Of a DNA stretch of 64,000 nucleotides, positions 1 to 14,267 are shown piece by piece (position 1 is the first letter of the stretch; each line of letters begins with the position of its first letter). The position numbers and the translations under genes were made by a program. The stretch covers positions 5,173,001 to 5,237,000 of the forward strand of contig CM032126.1 of the NCBI GenBank assembly GCA_018894105.1, read 5' to 3'. This DNA is from Jacaranda mimosifolia (lineage: Eukaryota > Streptophyta > Magnoliopsida > Lamiales > Bignoniaceae). A model generated the notes under the pieces. The model made no database searches, was not told the DNA's origin, and was given only the letters and a program-made list of their open reading frames with translations.

Positions 1-3000
1 AATATTCTCTACCAACTAAACTTTCCCAACACTTGCAAGCCTGCAAATCATGATTTTGTGTTTGATAAAACAAGTTGAACTCAAATATAGGAGTAATTGT
101 TTTATACACTACTTAAGTGACAATCAAAGTGAAAAGGATGCAAATTAAGACCTTAGGCAATTTTTCTGTTATATGTTGCAAATAGATGTATAGATTGATA
201 CGTTGCAGTAGATATATAGATCTGTTCACTTGAGTGATCAAAATGATACTATATCATATATGAATTAACTAGAACCGTTGGTTCAATCTCGGCCCAATAA
301 CTTTTTTTTTTCTTCTATTTCATTATTTTTAACATAAGTTTTGAAAATGAAACCAACAAAGCTTGACAGGTTCGTTCTTTGGGCGACAGTGTGGCTTAAA
401 GTTTTAAATTGAACATTGCATAGCAATAAAGTCTAAGAGGGATTGCTATATTGATCATCTTTACTTAAAGAAAAGAAACAATTATCATAGTTGGAAAAGT
501 TTGATTTCCTTTCATCAAAATAATTTTGCATTTTCAGTCTTAAAAATCCTTTGGTTTACTTTTTCTTATTTATAAAAATATTTTCAAAAAGCAACTATAT
601 TTTTGAAGTCTAACCTTCTTTCAAGCCTATTTTTAGATTTTAGTACTTACTTTTAAGAAACAAAGTTTCATTAAAAAATGCACTTTATCTTACATTTTTA
701 AAAGAAATAAATCGAGCCCGTTTTCCTAAAATAAGTATTGAATCAACGTTTCGATTTAATTAGCTAGTCAAACTTCTGTAAGAAATTTAATTAAAATTTT
801 TGATAACCTTTTCACAAAGATGAAAATAAATCCAAACTTAGAGAAATTGGAATTTGCAAGATACTTGAATGTCATGCTGATATATTCCCAGCAGTGTTGA
901 TATTGGGTTGTCATGCTATTGCTATTAATACCAAATGGTAGAAAATCATCCTAACGTCACTCCAACTTCATGATCCAGCGAGCCAATATGGTATTTCTAA
1001 GACAAAGTAACAAATCCAACTCAAATTACTTCACGTGAATTAATTTCTTGACATCATTAGCATTCTACACATCATAAAGGAAGCTCGAATTCTAGGTAAT
1101 GTACTTTATAATTGGTACAATAGCCTTTGTGCTTTATAGGCATTAATTGTCATGTAGGTCAGTGTATTTGGCCTTAGTGATTTTTGGATGCTAATTCACA
1201 CCCATACCTTAAAATACCCAAACAAAAATATCATATATTCTACCACATCCCAAAATACTTAAAAGAATGAGATCCTAATCCTACCCTATTCTATTTAACC
1301 TAAGATTCATTAGATATAGTTTATTGGACTCATGTTTTTTATGTATATACTAATTTTTTAAATATATCCTAAAAATATTATTTGACATATGATAACAAAA
1401 AATTAAGAAGAAAACTTTTTTTGTATTTAATTTAATTTAATCATTAAATTTAAATAAGTTAATCTTTATTTTCAATTTTTCATTCATTAATAAAAATTTT
1501 ATTAACAAAGTTTATTCATTAGCAAAATTAATTTTATTAACTATTTTTATAAAAAAAATTTATTCCACTATCAATTTTAATAATATTAATTTTTTTAATG
1601 AAAAATGTTCAACTGTTGCTATTGCTATTCCAATTTTTTTTTATTTAAAAATTGCTATCTTAATATATTGACTTTATTAATGTTATTAATTTAATTTAAT
1701 CTTTAATGAAAAAAAACTATTTAATTTGTTACTGTTCATTCGCATATTTGTAATTTTTATATATAAAAAGTTTATCATTAATATAAATTTGATTTCGGTA
1801 TAAATAATTTTTAAGTTTATAGATTAAATTTAACTATAAAGTAATGTGTAATTTTTTTGTATAGGTTCATGAGTAATTTATAGGTATAGACCCTACAAAT
1901 ACCAATTACATTATATTTAATAAGTATGGGTATGGTTACCCATTTACAGGCCTATTTGCACATTTGGTCCTCGTGTTCTTCGGCCGTGTTTGATTCAATA
2001 AATTCCTTATCTCACATAATTTTAGTCCATTAAAAAAGTCTTTCTTTTAATAGATTAATACACCTGTTTGATACGAGAGATAGATATTGAGATTGTTGTA
2101 ACTGTGATTTTATATTTCTGTTTGAAGCGATTGATTGGTAAATATTATTATTCCAATTTCCGTAACTGCCCATATCCTTTCGGAATTGCATGAGTAAACG
2201 AGTGACATTCCATTATTTTGGATGCCCTCACAGAGGTTAGATTAACCAATCTCATCCATAACCCAAAGATTTGTGTAGGATATAATTTGGTGAACGGTAC
2301 GAACTCGAAGGTAATTTTGGCTCGACCCATCATTCTAATATTAACATACCACTACACAAAATTAACTAGTCTAATCTTGCATGTTATACCCATCAAACTT
2401 GGACTTTAGAGATTAATAGACATATTTGTCCATAACAACTTGCAGAAGTGCTCCAAAGGATTAGTCTTCTCCACATATTTGTAATACTCAAGAATCTGAA
2501 ATTTCTAGGTGCCTTTCTCACACACTTATGATGAGCTTCTTTAATTTGGTGCCTTGATAGTCTCCATTTTATATATTCTGGCTGTCTTTTTAGATCACTG
2601 ATATACATTTATAGTGAGCTGACCTACTAATCACTATACTTTTAAATGAGTCAAATATCTTTCCTAATTTATAGAATTGGATTTTGAATTATTACTTGTA
2701 CATTTCTTTTATTAGCTTGTATTTGAGATAGACAACCAAAATATTTTTTGGTGGGATTTATTGGGAGATGAACAGGCCCTTTTTCCTGGTCAAAGTATAA
2801 GACTCACATCAACTCGTATATCTCATTGGTTTAAAATAAGTTAGACTCCACGAATTAAAATACAACTTTGTATATTCTATTTTAAGTAAATTATTTTATC
2901 TTTTATTCCACTTCATACATTCAAAACACTATTTTTGGTAATGACATGTGGTGACATGGCACTTTGAAGATCGCCAGACTCCTTTTTCCCATAAAGTAAA

Positions 3001-4320
3001 TTGTTCAGCATTTATTATGCATTTTGCATATATGTGAATAATAATGTAAGGAAAAAGTAATTATATCCATAGGTTAGCAGTTGATTACTAATTAACCAAG
3101 ATTATGTCATCATTCTATGCTGTAATAATGTTAGCCAAATAAACAAGGCTACTAAAGATGTAATCTTGATTTATATAACTGTATCATGCATGATTAGTTA
3201 TGATGTAGTAATCTGGTTTTAATGGCATTTGAACCAACAATTGATCATTCAACAAACTTACCTTTGTGATACATTATAACAAAAAAGGTGGGAGCAAACA
3301 TTTTGATTGTCACTATCCACTACTCATGACTATAATACAAAATAATTTGAGTTATAGTATATATTTAATATAAAAGAGGTAATCCTATACTTAGCTTTAA
3401 ACGAATGCAAATATTACTAAGTTAAAATGTATTCATCAAATAAGTAAAGATCTGTGTCTTTTTATGCATATTTAGAGGGTGTTAAACTAAATTTTCATCA
3501 AAAAATTTATGTGCTTTTAAAGTATTTGGATAAAATAAAAATTTAGTCTTCATAAAATATTATAAATAATAGTAATTTTATTTGTGTAATTAATAAGGTT
3601 AAAATCAAATGAGTTCGTTAAAATTTTATATAAATAACGATGATTTTGTAATTAATATGGTTAAAGTTAGAGGAGCTTATTAAAATTTTAAAAATAAGAT
3701 GATGCTCAGGTGAATTTATAAACTTATGAAAATATCTTATGTTTGGAAACTTATAAGTTGCCATAAAGTGCTTGATAAATTTAAAAATGAGTTTATAAGA
3801 TCTCAAAATAAAATGTTAGGATGTTATAAGCTCCATTTTTTTTTTCAAAATAAATAAAGAGTTCAAAAAATACTTTTAAGATCTTAATAATTTTTTTTAT
3901 TTTAACCATGTTTATTACAAAATTGTTAGCACCAACACCTTATAATCTTTAAAATTTTAATTTATTCAGACACTTTAAGAGCTTATTTTTAAAAAAGATC
4001 TAACATATTATAAATTCCAAAATATCTTATCTAACTTAGAAGTTTACAATATCTTTAAATAAGTTCTAGCCAAACATTCTCTAGACTAAGAACTCATTTT
4101 TTTTATTTTTTTTTCAAAAGAGCTTATAAAATTTTAAAATTTTATTTTGAGCTTTTAACCTCTTTTTAAAAGAATCATTACCAAACACTTTATAATATTT
4201 ATAAACTCTCATACATTCTATAAGATGTTGAGAAAAATCAATGTATTCATCCAAACAACTTCTTAATCCCACCTCAACTTGGCTTCATTAATAAAACAAC
4301 GACATAATACCACCTAAATA

Positions 4321-4364
<44 letters not shown>

Positions 4365-6500
4365 TTGACAAGTATTTGCCCATTGATCCATGCCTCTATA
4401 CATACTCTTGCATGATCCACTCAGCCCAACTATTTTTTTTTTCCCCTTTCGTTTTACGTTATTTTATTCTATTGTCACTCGCTTCGTCATGATTTTACGA
4501 TCATTTACAAATATGCCGTTATTATTCATAAGTCAATTATCCCATTTACCTTTGGACAAGAATCCTATAATCCCATTTACGTCCTAACAAAATATTACTC
4601 TATTTAAGGTCACAATTCCTTTGCTATCCTCCAATTTGATAAGAAAAATTATGATAATAGTTAAATATTTTAAATCCACAAATAGCCCCACATGTGAGAA
4701 ATGGGCCACCAAATCCTTATCCATGGAACCAAACTTTGATATTTGGGGCCATAGCCTTCTTTCTTGTCATCATGAATACTTAATATCACCCACTTTACTA
4801 CTTTAGTCTATAAATTTATTATGTCATTACTCATTCTTTGTGATGATGGTTACTCCCCACCAGTAGTACTTAGAATTAGTTGGACGGATAAGATTCAACC
4901 CACTAGAGCGAAAAAGGGGAGGAATCTAAAAAGACTTGGTCCCCATAACACGATTTCATCTATAGAGAATGAGAAGGAGTCTCAAAAGACGTGGGTGCTC
5001 ATACGCGCTTTCATTCGTATTTAAAATTCCAATGTTGATGTTGATAGGCTTCATTGGCCCTTTTATAAGAAATTCAAGGTGTCAATTTATTGAAGATATT
5101 CACAATATTTTGCATATTATTTAAGGATTTGATGTTTTATTGTACTTATTTAATTTTATAGTATAAGAAAGGTATTTGAAATATCTTGTGTATCTTGTAT
5201 ATGATGAGGAGCGTTTGAAAGATTAAATTATGTCATGCAATTAATTTGTTTCTTTTTGAAATTTAATTAAATTATGAAATCACATAAAGATTAAGGTGAT
5301 TAAATTAAACTAATTTGAATGATACTACAATTTTAGTAATTTTACATAAAGACACACGCATTTCCTAAATTTAAAAGAAGAATCAATCTATATTTGGTAT
5401 TGTTTTTGGAGAATGATTTTCATTCTTAAAAATAAAACTTAATGTTCTTTTTTCTTTTCTTTTTTATCAAATTCTACTTCTTCTCCCAAGATGTTATTAA
5501 AAGATTTTAATTTTTTGAAATTACGTTATCTATTAAAACTATATATATCTATATCTTCCAATTATTTTAAAATATACCGCTATAAATAAAAATGACATAT
5601 ATAATAGCCTAAGAATTTGATATGCCACAATTAATTATATAATTACTTACATGAAAAAAAAAATTTGCTAAAAAACTTATTTTATAATAAAATTAAATAT
5701 AGTTTCATTTTTTATATTTAATTATCAAAATATACTTTTCTAAATATTTTTGTTGGGGGCACTGTTTAAAAAATTGGATTAGATCGGATGGTTCGATCGG
5801 TCGAACTGTTGATCGCCTGTCGAATTGGTCCGATTTTATGAGAAAATCAGAATATGAAAATAATCATTTTATTTTGTTAAAATCGTTCAAGTTGGTGGTT
5901 GGACCGTTTGAACTGATGAATCGCTTATAGTTTAATTGAATCAGAGTAATTTTTTTTCCATTTAATTATTAACAAAATTAATATTTTTTTAAATTTGTTT
6001 TCTTAAGTACAAACTTTTAAAGCTAATGTATACCTTAATAAGCTATTCAAAAGTCAAAATAAAAGTATACAGGAAAAAGTGGTCTTAGTGTTAGATTGTT
6101 AGTTGTTGACTTCCTGCTACTGCCATAAAACACAAACACCCCTGCCTTAACGTTGCTGTATTAGTTGCTTTTCAAACCCAACGTCTCAAGTGCACAGTTC
6201 CACAGTTCTTGATTCAGTATAAATATATATTGCGTAATTATAAATATATATTACATAATTATAACATAACGATTCAATTATAATTCAATCAATGATTGAA
6301 CTAATAAAACGTGAATCGATAAATTTTCTTACATTAATGAAGTGTGGATCGATAAATTTTTTAATTCAATTAATGGTTCAATTTTTAAAATATTAATTGA
6401 GGTAATGGTATATTTTGCTTTTACCCGAAAAAAGACACGACCAAGACGCGCTTCCCATTGAACTCTTAGGATTAGTCCACGGACGCCTATACGAAATTCC
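1..6500. other. AT-rich intergenic spacer, no gene recognised
   Basis: No open frame here resembles a known protein, and all are about 60-70 codons. The sequence is AT-rich with homopolymer runs. Several stretches look like worn MITE-type repeats, judged by facing ends resembling GGnnnTGTTTGG or its complement: roughly 1981-2790, and 3475-4090 where the ends read GAGGGTGTTAAAC and CCAAACATTCTC. Around 5755-6390 there is a degenerate repeat with several GGTTCGATCGGT-like and ATTGAATTA-like pieces. These assignments are inference. From about 6530 the sequence becomes CT-rich and is probably the leader of the next gene. Confidence 0.6.
4322..4364. repeat. (CT)n(AT)n microsatellite
   Basis: A run of CT dinucleotides (about 4322-4344) passes directly into AT dinucleotides (about 4345-4364). 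It is a simple-sequence repeat in the spacer and would make a polymorphic marker. Confidence 0.9.
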
Positions 6501-6882
6501 AACTTTACCCCCACTCCTCTCCTCAATTTCTACTTTCTCTCTCTAACCGAACAATAACAGTCTATCTCTTTCTCTCTCTTAAAAACAGCGAGCGGATTTT
6601 CACGAAACACGAAGCAAATCAAAGCCAAAGAAAAATCCAAACAAAATTAAAATACAGAGAAAAGAACACAACCCAAAAAATCTACTAGGGTTTCAAATCC
6701 CCTCCCTCCACCTTTCCCATTATTTTTTCCTTTCCCTCGCTTTTCCTTCCAGCTCCATTTTACGGGGGAAATTGTTTCCCCGTTCAGATCAAAATCGGCG
6801 GCGGAAAGGCCATCTCGAATTTTCCGAAAAGTAATTATTGGAATTCCACGACTGGAAAAACATTTTCCCGGGAAAAATTCAG

Positions 6883-7242
6883 GTGCGTTTTCTAGCTACC
6901 CTTTTGCCTGCCAGGCGTCAGGGTAGCCAGAATTCATTTGCACACACATGATGGTGGAAATTTATGCCTATCTGCGCACTAAATGTGCGAAAATATTGTA
7001 AGGGTATCGTTTATGTCTTTTTCTTGATTTGTGTTTGTAGGGAATTTGTCGCAATAAAATTTTGATCTGAAATCATCGGTTTTTTGGCTGAGTTTGAGGA
7101 AAGAGAGGACAATTTATACGTAACCTGAAGGAAAGCTTATCTGTATATACAGGCGGAGGTGTTGGGGGATTTTGATTCATCGTTTTGAAGTTTTCTATAG
7201 TTCTTCGTGTAAAAATTGATAATTGGGTTTGAGTTGTAATAG
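6883..7242 (+). other. Putative 5'UTR intron of the MYOB7-like gene
   Basis: A CT-rich, purine-alternating stretch (about 6530-6880) looks like a plant leader. It ends in a good donor (TTCAG then GTGCG, GT at 6883). A plausible acceptor (TAATAG then GTGGG) ends at 7242, 35 bases before the start codon at 7278. Leader introns are common in this kind of plant gene. Only cDNA would prove it. Confidence 0.4.
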
Positions 7243-7277
7243 GTGGGTTTGAGGGTGTATTGAATGTTTATTTCTCC

Positions 7278-10200
7278 ATGGAGTCTGACAATTCGCCCCC
7301 ATCGTCCAGCATTATCAAATGTTGTCACTGCGGGTGCAGCAACTGTTCAATGATGAACAGGTCCCTTTCGGGGACATATCTTCGGTCTGTGAAGCGTAAA
7401 TATGATGCAGTCGAGGAAGAAAACCGGTTCACCATCCCGGGATTCATTATACCACAAAATGCTCGGGTGGAGATAGAAAATGAATGTACAGCACTGCGTG
7501 AAACAGTCGGCAGTCAGCAGCAGACTATTCAGGATCTCATTTCTGAGTTGGAGGAGGAGAGGAATGCTTCCTCTTCAGCTGCCAATGAAGCCATGTCTAT
7601 GATTCTGAGGCTGCAGAGGGAGAAGGCAGAGATTCAGATGGAGGCAAGGCAATTTAAGAGGTTTGCTGAGGAGAAAATGGCACATGATCAGCAGGAGATG
7701 TTAGCATTGGAGGATTTGTTGTATAAAAGGGAGCAGGCCATTCAGTCGCTTACTTGTGAGGTGCAGGCCTATAAACACAGGATGATGAGTTATGGGCTCA
7801 CAGAGGCTGAGGTTGAGGCTGATGGAGGCGATGGTGACAAGTCTATGACCCAGGGTCTGAGCCGGTACACTAGCATGACTGAGAACCTAGAAGGGCAACT
7901 TGAGTTTCCTCCTTTTGAAATTTACCCCCCTCTCAAGTGCAAGATAAATGAATCCCAGCTTTATCAAGATGGTGAGGATGAAGCTGCTGATATTGAAAAA
8001 TATGCATTTGGGGAAACTCCACGCTCCAGGGATCGATTAAAGGACTTGGAGTACCGAATCAATCAATTGGAGAGAAGTCCCAGGACCATTCAGCCTGACA
8101 GGGAATATGGTGGCTCAAAAAATGTGTTTGAAAAGATAATAATTGGTCAATCTCCAAGACGGCCTAGGCATCTTAGGAAGTTTTCTGGGGACAGCCCAAA
8201 TTCATCATGTGCAAATTCACCATTCGCAATGGGTAAAGAAATGGGCCCTGATTTTGCCACAGATTCTCCAAAGTTTGGTGCCAGTTTTAGGAAGACAGAA
8301 TTTTCCCATTTAGATGTGAATTCTAATTTGAGGGAGGTGGATAATGCATCAGAAGTTGGAGATGATGAGAGCGACAGAGTTTACACGATCGATTCCATTC
8401 ACCAAGGACCTTCAGTTAATGTTTTTGTGGATCCCAAGGTTTCTGTTGGTGACGATGACCATATGATGACTCCTAGGGATTCTCTACATCATTCTGATGT
8501 TAGAGACCTAGAGATCCAGAAGCTGTATGCAAGGCTCCATGCCCTCGAAGCTGATAGAGAATCAATGAGACGGTCAATTATTTCTGTTGGGACTGATAAA
8601 GCACAACTGATATTGTTGAAGGAGATAGCTCAGAACTTGTGCAAAGAAATGTCACCATCGAGGGCAATGCCAGTGCAGAAGCAGCCGGTGGTTAGGAGTT
8701 TTTCCTTCGTATCTTTATTTAAGGTGATGGTGATGATAAATGCTCCAATTATTTCTAATTGCAAAGGGACAAATGATCTTTGTGTTAAAACTGTTCAGCT
8801 TAATGCATCTGTGTCCGATTTCACACTGCTGCGTTTTAGTTTATCTGCTCCTTTTGTATTCTGCTGCATTATCACAATTATACCATTGAGTGAACATTTT
8901 TTTTCAATAATGTGATTGATATTCTAGGTCTATAAATCCTACCCTCCCTGGACTCGGAATTAGGCGGAGCCTGATACACTGGATGCGCCCTACCAATCTG
9001 CGATATCACTGTCCAAGAACCTAATATGCAGATGGGTTAAACCTTAAAAATGGGGCATAACTCCATTTCTTTCATCAGATAACTAAGCAAAAATAGCATA
9101 GAGAGCATTTGGTGAATTCTAGTGCCAGCTAGCCATGTGTTGGTTTGGACAAGTGATAGCAAGGCCAATGATCTTTAAACTTGCTAGTGAAAAAAGGTTC
9201 ACTAAATTTATTTGAAGAAACAGTGAAGACTCTGAGCTTCTTTTAGCAAGTATACTGTTTAGCATTGGAGGGTGAAAGGGGATAGTGAAAACTGAAATGC
9301 AGCAATCACATACCATCAAGATCTATGGTTCCAGGCAACAAGCCTATTCCTAGTGGGTCCTCATGATGGCTACATGCCTGTTTACTCATTTATATATGGT
9401 TGGAATCATAATAGCATGAAGTAGCTAGTTATTCCTGTTGTCAACTACATTTCTACTCCCATTTTTTGTGCTATGCTGCTTCCGTTTGAGATCATGCTTC
9501 CCGACTGTTGCTATGAAGATATGTTTTGCTTCCTACTGAAATTTTTTTTTAAGTCAATTCCGTTCTTATTTCTTGTTGTATTGTTCCAATTGACCGAATG
9601 CTTATGAAAAATTACAAAAAAGGTTACCTGTAAAAAGAGTTGACTTTTTTCAAGTGACAAATTCCCCTCTTTGAACCAGTTTGTGAAGTCTTGAGTACAT
9701 GATTATTTTGAGATCATGCAGTATCGTCAATCTTTAACATTAGTGGATTTATCTTCATTTGTGTTCTCCTTCTTATTCACTATGCAATTTGGCTAATATC
9801 TGAATAGAATCTCTGAAAGCAAACTTCCGAGAAATAATTCCACTAGTGCTCTGTTTGAGCCTTTTTCAGTTTCTTAAATATTCTGTAATTTGCTGGTTCC
9901 CTCCTGATCTGTGTCTCTTGGACAGTTATGTGTTTAACTTCCAAATGTTGATATAAATTTAGCTGCTTTCCTAGATCATGCTTTTTCATAACTGCTGACT
10001 ATATATTTCTCCTTGTTCAGTGGATCATTTCTTTTGTTTTCTGGAGAAGGAAAGCACGCAGATGCAAGTGAGTAGATACTTATTGAACTTTCTAAGTAGT
10101 TGCTAATTAGTGTATCTTCAAACATTTGTTGCTTTACTTCTTCAATCGTCATGCTGTTTTGCTTGGTGTATTACCCATGTGCACATTGAATTTTGTTTCA

Positions 10201-10478
10201 CCTACTGAGCTCCTTTTGGCTGCAAATCATATATGTGGCTAGTAATCCTCATCATGATAAGAGGGGTAGCAGTAAACCCTAAACCTTTGTTCTCCGTACC
10301 TCTTTTGCTGCAGTTTATGTTGGGGTGATTCCACCTGTATTTACACATCTTATCGTAATGTTGTTTTAGGTACATGTTTGGGCTATCAGCCAACAATGCA
10401 GGCTTGCTAACACTTTTAGACCGAGGTCCTCGTGTGGGACAGTGGAGATTTATATCAAGCACAAATGTGGGAAACTGA
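7278..10478 (+). CDS. MYOB7: GTD-binding (DUF593) myosin-binding protein, MYOB7-like
   Basis: Coding exons 7278-8723, 10021-10067 and 10370-10478 give 533 aa. The ATG at 7278 is the first in-frame ATG; the frame upstream begins only with TTG. The N terminus is cysteine-rich (residues about 14-23, CCHCGCSNC). Residues about 64-172 form the long coiled-coil GTD-binding/DUF593 domain, which in plants binds the globular tail of class XI myosins and marks vesicles moved on actin. The middle is acidic and low in complexity. A hydrophobic stretch spans the exon 1/2 junction (about 475-490, ending ISFVFW) and is followed by the basic RRKARR. Exon 3 encodes the family's conserved tail (MFGLSANNAGLL to VGN). 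Exon 1 stays open into intron 1 until 8915, so intron retention would replace the tail. Family assignment is strong; the exact paralogue (MYOB7) is inferred from the tail and from its JMJ22 neighbour. Confidence 0.9.
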
Positions 10479-12138
10479 TACTAAGTGCTCTCTATCCATG
10501 TGTGAAATCTATGGTCACCTGTTTGGACGCTGAGTGGTTTTAAACCTTTTCCCTCTTTGAATTGTGCATTGCAATATTTTTCTTCTGGATTCTTTTGTTG
10601 CTATGGGATTGGGTATTTGTTGTCTTGTGCAGTGTTCTTTTACTTGCCTTTGTTAGTATAGGATACATTTTAGGGGACATCCATTTGTTGGTAGGATACG
10701 TTTTTTCAGTTGATCAGCAAATCTATGGATCCTTGTGGGAGTTTGGCTTTGTGGAAATTTAGTCAAGATATGTGCCTTCGTTCCCTCCTGTATATTACAT
10801 GTTCAATTCAAAAACTTGTACTTATTTTTCCCTGACTCTGAATTTTAACGTTGGTTTGCTCGTTTTCTTATACCTCATTTGTTATATGTTTGTTTAGCTT
10901 CTTGGGATGCAACATTGAGCAGCTCCCAGCATGTAGTTTTAGACTTTTGTCCTCTCTAACATAGGCAAGCTTTCCATGTAAATTTTGATTTGTCCATGCT
11001 ATAAGAGATTTTGGAGAACGTAAACATTGTTGGCAAACTTGATCAACATTTAGGACATCTTTGTAAAACTCAAGCAGTTTTATATAACCAGTTCCTTGGA
11101 ATCAAGGGCTAAATTTCATACTCTCAGCACTTATTGATGTGAAGAGTTCTACGGTTCTATGTTTCAAGAATTCGAGGAAGTATTGTCCAAAATATGAAAC
11201 ATACCTGGACACAAATTTTACAATTAATTGTATTTCCTAAGTAGTATAATATTGCAAATTTAGTTTTTGAAGAAGCTTCGAGTAATGATCATATTTTGTG
11301 CAATATTATTCTAAATGAATTATGCAAGCGAAGAGTAGGTTTAAAGCAGTTTATTGTTTTCGACATTTATTATTTAGTTTCTTTTGTTCTGCATATTGTG
11401 TTACAATAATATGTATAGTTCCTTCAACCGAAAACACAAAAGTTTTCAAGAATGATAAATTCTATTTCCATATTACCAGAATTTCGTTGGTTATTTTAAA
11501 TATTCTTCTATATGTATTGGATGTGAAATACTAAATAATGTACGTCATACCATATAATGAAATTTATGTTGCGTTGATGCAACAAAATCTATACCATCGA
11601 TTTTTTCACACCCAATGTAAGCATATAATTTTTTTTGACCATTTTGATATCAGTACATAAAGTACAAAAATGCAATTTAATTGGACTCAAATATTATAAA
11701 TTAGTATTTGTCTCTTATTTATTTCTTCATAATGTGACACAGCGATTTTCTTTTTCTTTTTCTTTTTTAAATTAAATTCATTATAGACATCAATTTGTTA
11801 ATAAAGTACCATTTCACTTTCAATGTGTTTTTGAATGATATGTTAAAATATCCTATTTTTATTTTTTAATCATCAACAAAATAATTTATGGAGTAACCAT
11901 TGTTTACAATCCACTATTTTATACTCCGCACTATTTTATACTCCGCGAGTACCGATTATGATAATTTTTTATTTATATTTATGTAAAAATTTATATAAAT
12001 ATGTTGAAATTATTAAAACATTAATATTATTATAAAATATTTTATTTGTTTTATATTTAAAAATTCTAGCACGCACACATAAAGTGTGCCAAACTTCCTT
12101 GTTAATAATATATTATTAATCTTGAAACAATTTATATA
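10479..12138. other. 3' flank and spacer after the MYOB7-like gene
   Basis: No coding region is recognisable; the 66- and 70-codon frames have no family resemblance. The first few hundred bases after 10478 are T-rich and probably hold the 3'UTR. At 11921-11953 a 17-bp unit (ACTATTTTATACTCCGC) is repeated twice in tandem. Near 12066-12090 lies a hairpin (GCACACATAAAGTGTGCC) next to a CTAG, discussed in the findings. Confidence 0.55.
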
Positions 12139-13996
12139 TCTATACTATTATATATAGCACAACGGTGTGGGATCTATAATTATGCAATTTTGATTGCAAT
12201 TTTGGCCAAGTGGCAAATTTTTAGAATTTTTAGTTTTTTAATCAAATTTAAAATTTTTATTAATTGTTTATTATTCTAACCGATATGATCGTATCTTATC
12301 TCTGATTTTCTTTCAACAAATAAATTTAAAATTCAAAAGGTGATTTATGAGCAATGAATTAAGGACTCCTACAAAAAAGTTATTCTATAAATTTCATCCA
12401 ATTAAACAAGTCATAACTTATTTATTTCTACTTCCACTCTTCCCCTTTTTCTTCTCCTTCTTCAAGATAACTCTTTTATTCTAAATTTTCAAGTGAACTT
12501 TCATTGCATTCTATCAGCATTCATATATTTTTTTCATCTTTATATTGATTCATTTTCAATATACGCATGAGAAACATTACATCATGTATAGATGTATTTG
12601 TTGCTTAATTATCATTTAAATCTTTGTTTTTCTTTCTTTCTTTTGTGTGTGCGTGTATGTATGTGATGAATAAATATTTTGCTGATAATAAAATATATTA
12701 CAGCAGAATTGTAAGTAGATTATCTATATTTAACAATGATAAACCTAGAAGATTAGAAAATATTTTTCTTTTCAATTACTTGTAGACCACCGTACTTCTT
12801 TTTTCCCTTTATTTTCACACCCACTTTTGTCATTTAGGGTTTTGAACATTTACCAGGATGTATAAGGTATTTCTTTATATAATTAAGTTGCAAGTTTTGC
12901 TCTTATTTTTTCTCTTTTCCTTTTTTCTTTCTTTCTTTTGTCAATTATAATAATTTGGTTTAGTTTGTAATTTATTATAATTCATTTTTGTTGGGTTAAT
13001 ATTTTTATTCAATATTCTCTAAGTTCATATGTATTTTTCTTTTCTCTGTTTTGAACCATAAATATCATGTTTGAAAGGTATCTTTTAATTCTAATTTTGG
13101 AAATTATTATTATTATTATTATTTTCACTTTCATTATTTTGTTGTGGTTTTTATTCATATTATTTTTATCAAATTAATTCAATTTTTTCAAGTTACCTTT
13201 GTGTAAATAATGTATGTATAATATATATACATATACATATAAATATATATATATATATATATGCACCAGTTTTTCACTTTCATATTTACTTGGTTTTAAG
13301 GACTACTTTTTAATTTGTTTTTTCATTTTCATTAATTAATTTAGTTTTATTTATTCATTACAAATCCTTTTTATTTGATTAATTCAATAACCCAAGTTTT
13401 TTTTATAAATATCATATTTTGATGTGTTACATAACTTTTGTAGTTTTATCCCTATTTATAATTTTTTTTGTATGCAACAAGAATTTGTTAGATAATATTT
13501 TATATATTTCTAAACTGCTTTTTGATTTAATATAGAATATTCAAACTAATAAAAAATCTTAGTATTTTGGACCAAAATAATTTTATTACTAAAAGATATT
13601 TTGAAATAGTTTAGATTTGTATTTTTTATGTGGAACCACTTGACACAAATGAATTAGATCACGACTTGAAATCAAAGTCGTTGATTCTCTACAAGAAAAA
13701 ACTTGAAGTGGATAAGGTATTGGTATATAAATAAATAAATATATATATTCTCTCATATGTTATGTATGTTGCTCTCTTCACATTAATAATTTTATTTAAA
13801 GTACTATAGCAATTTTATTTTAATGAATACTATTAAATATTACTACTTAACTATTTAAAATAATAATATTTTTTTATAGAATATGAAAAATTGTAATAAC
13901 TTATTTGTGAAATCACAAAAAATTAGTCGCATATTTATATTTTTTTAATTTATTAGTTAAATGAATATACCGTGCATAGCAGGGGATTTAGGCTAG
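12139..13996 (+). mobile_element. Non-autonomous Helitron, copy 1
   Basis: The element starts with TC (TCTATACTATTATATATAG) directly after an A. It ends in CTAG directly before a T, as expected for Helitron insertion between A and T. About 13 bases before the end is a short hairpin (CCGTGC-ATA-GCAGGG, one mismatch), the usual Helitron 3' signal. There are no terminal inverted repeats or target duplication. The first 170 bp or so match the start of a second copy at 60064. No Rep/helicase reading frame is present, so it would have depended on an autonomous relative. It holds a small AT microsatellite (about 13239-13262). Its 3' end is 271 bp before the JMJ22-like start codon. Confidence 0.8.
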
Positions 13997-14267
13997 TACC
14001 ATTTGTTATGGCCCAAGGGTCATTTTTCTAACCTAAAATTCAGTTATCTAACCTGAAATTTTAATTGGCCGAATGCGTGAGCTTAACTGCTGAAGTGCGT
14101 ATGCAAACAATAAAATAAAACAAAAAATAAATTTAAAACACGAAAACCTGAAATCCCAGTGAGCATTGTAAAAACCCTCGGGCCCATTGAGTGAAGTCTT
14201 TTCTTCCCTTTGGACAAAACAGCCGCCGGCCTCAAACTCTGCCATCGTTATTTATTACTCCTCAACA

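Noticed and set aside
2148..2608. Overlapping frames of 61-71 codons on both strands
   Set aside because: No start context, family or exon partners; AT-rich spacer.
4390..5024. Three plus-strand frames in a row (61-67 codons)
   Set aside because: Considered as exons of one gene, but no consistent splice sites or recognisable protein; composition is that of spacer.
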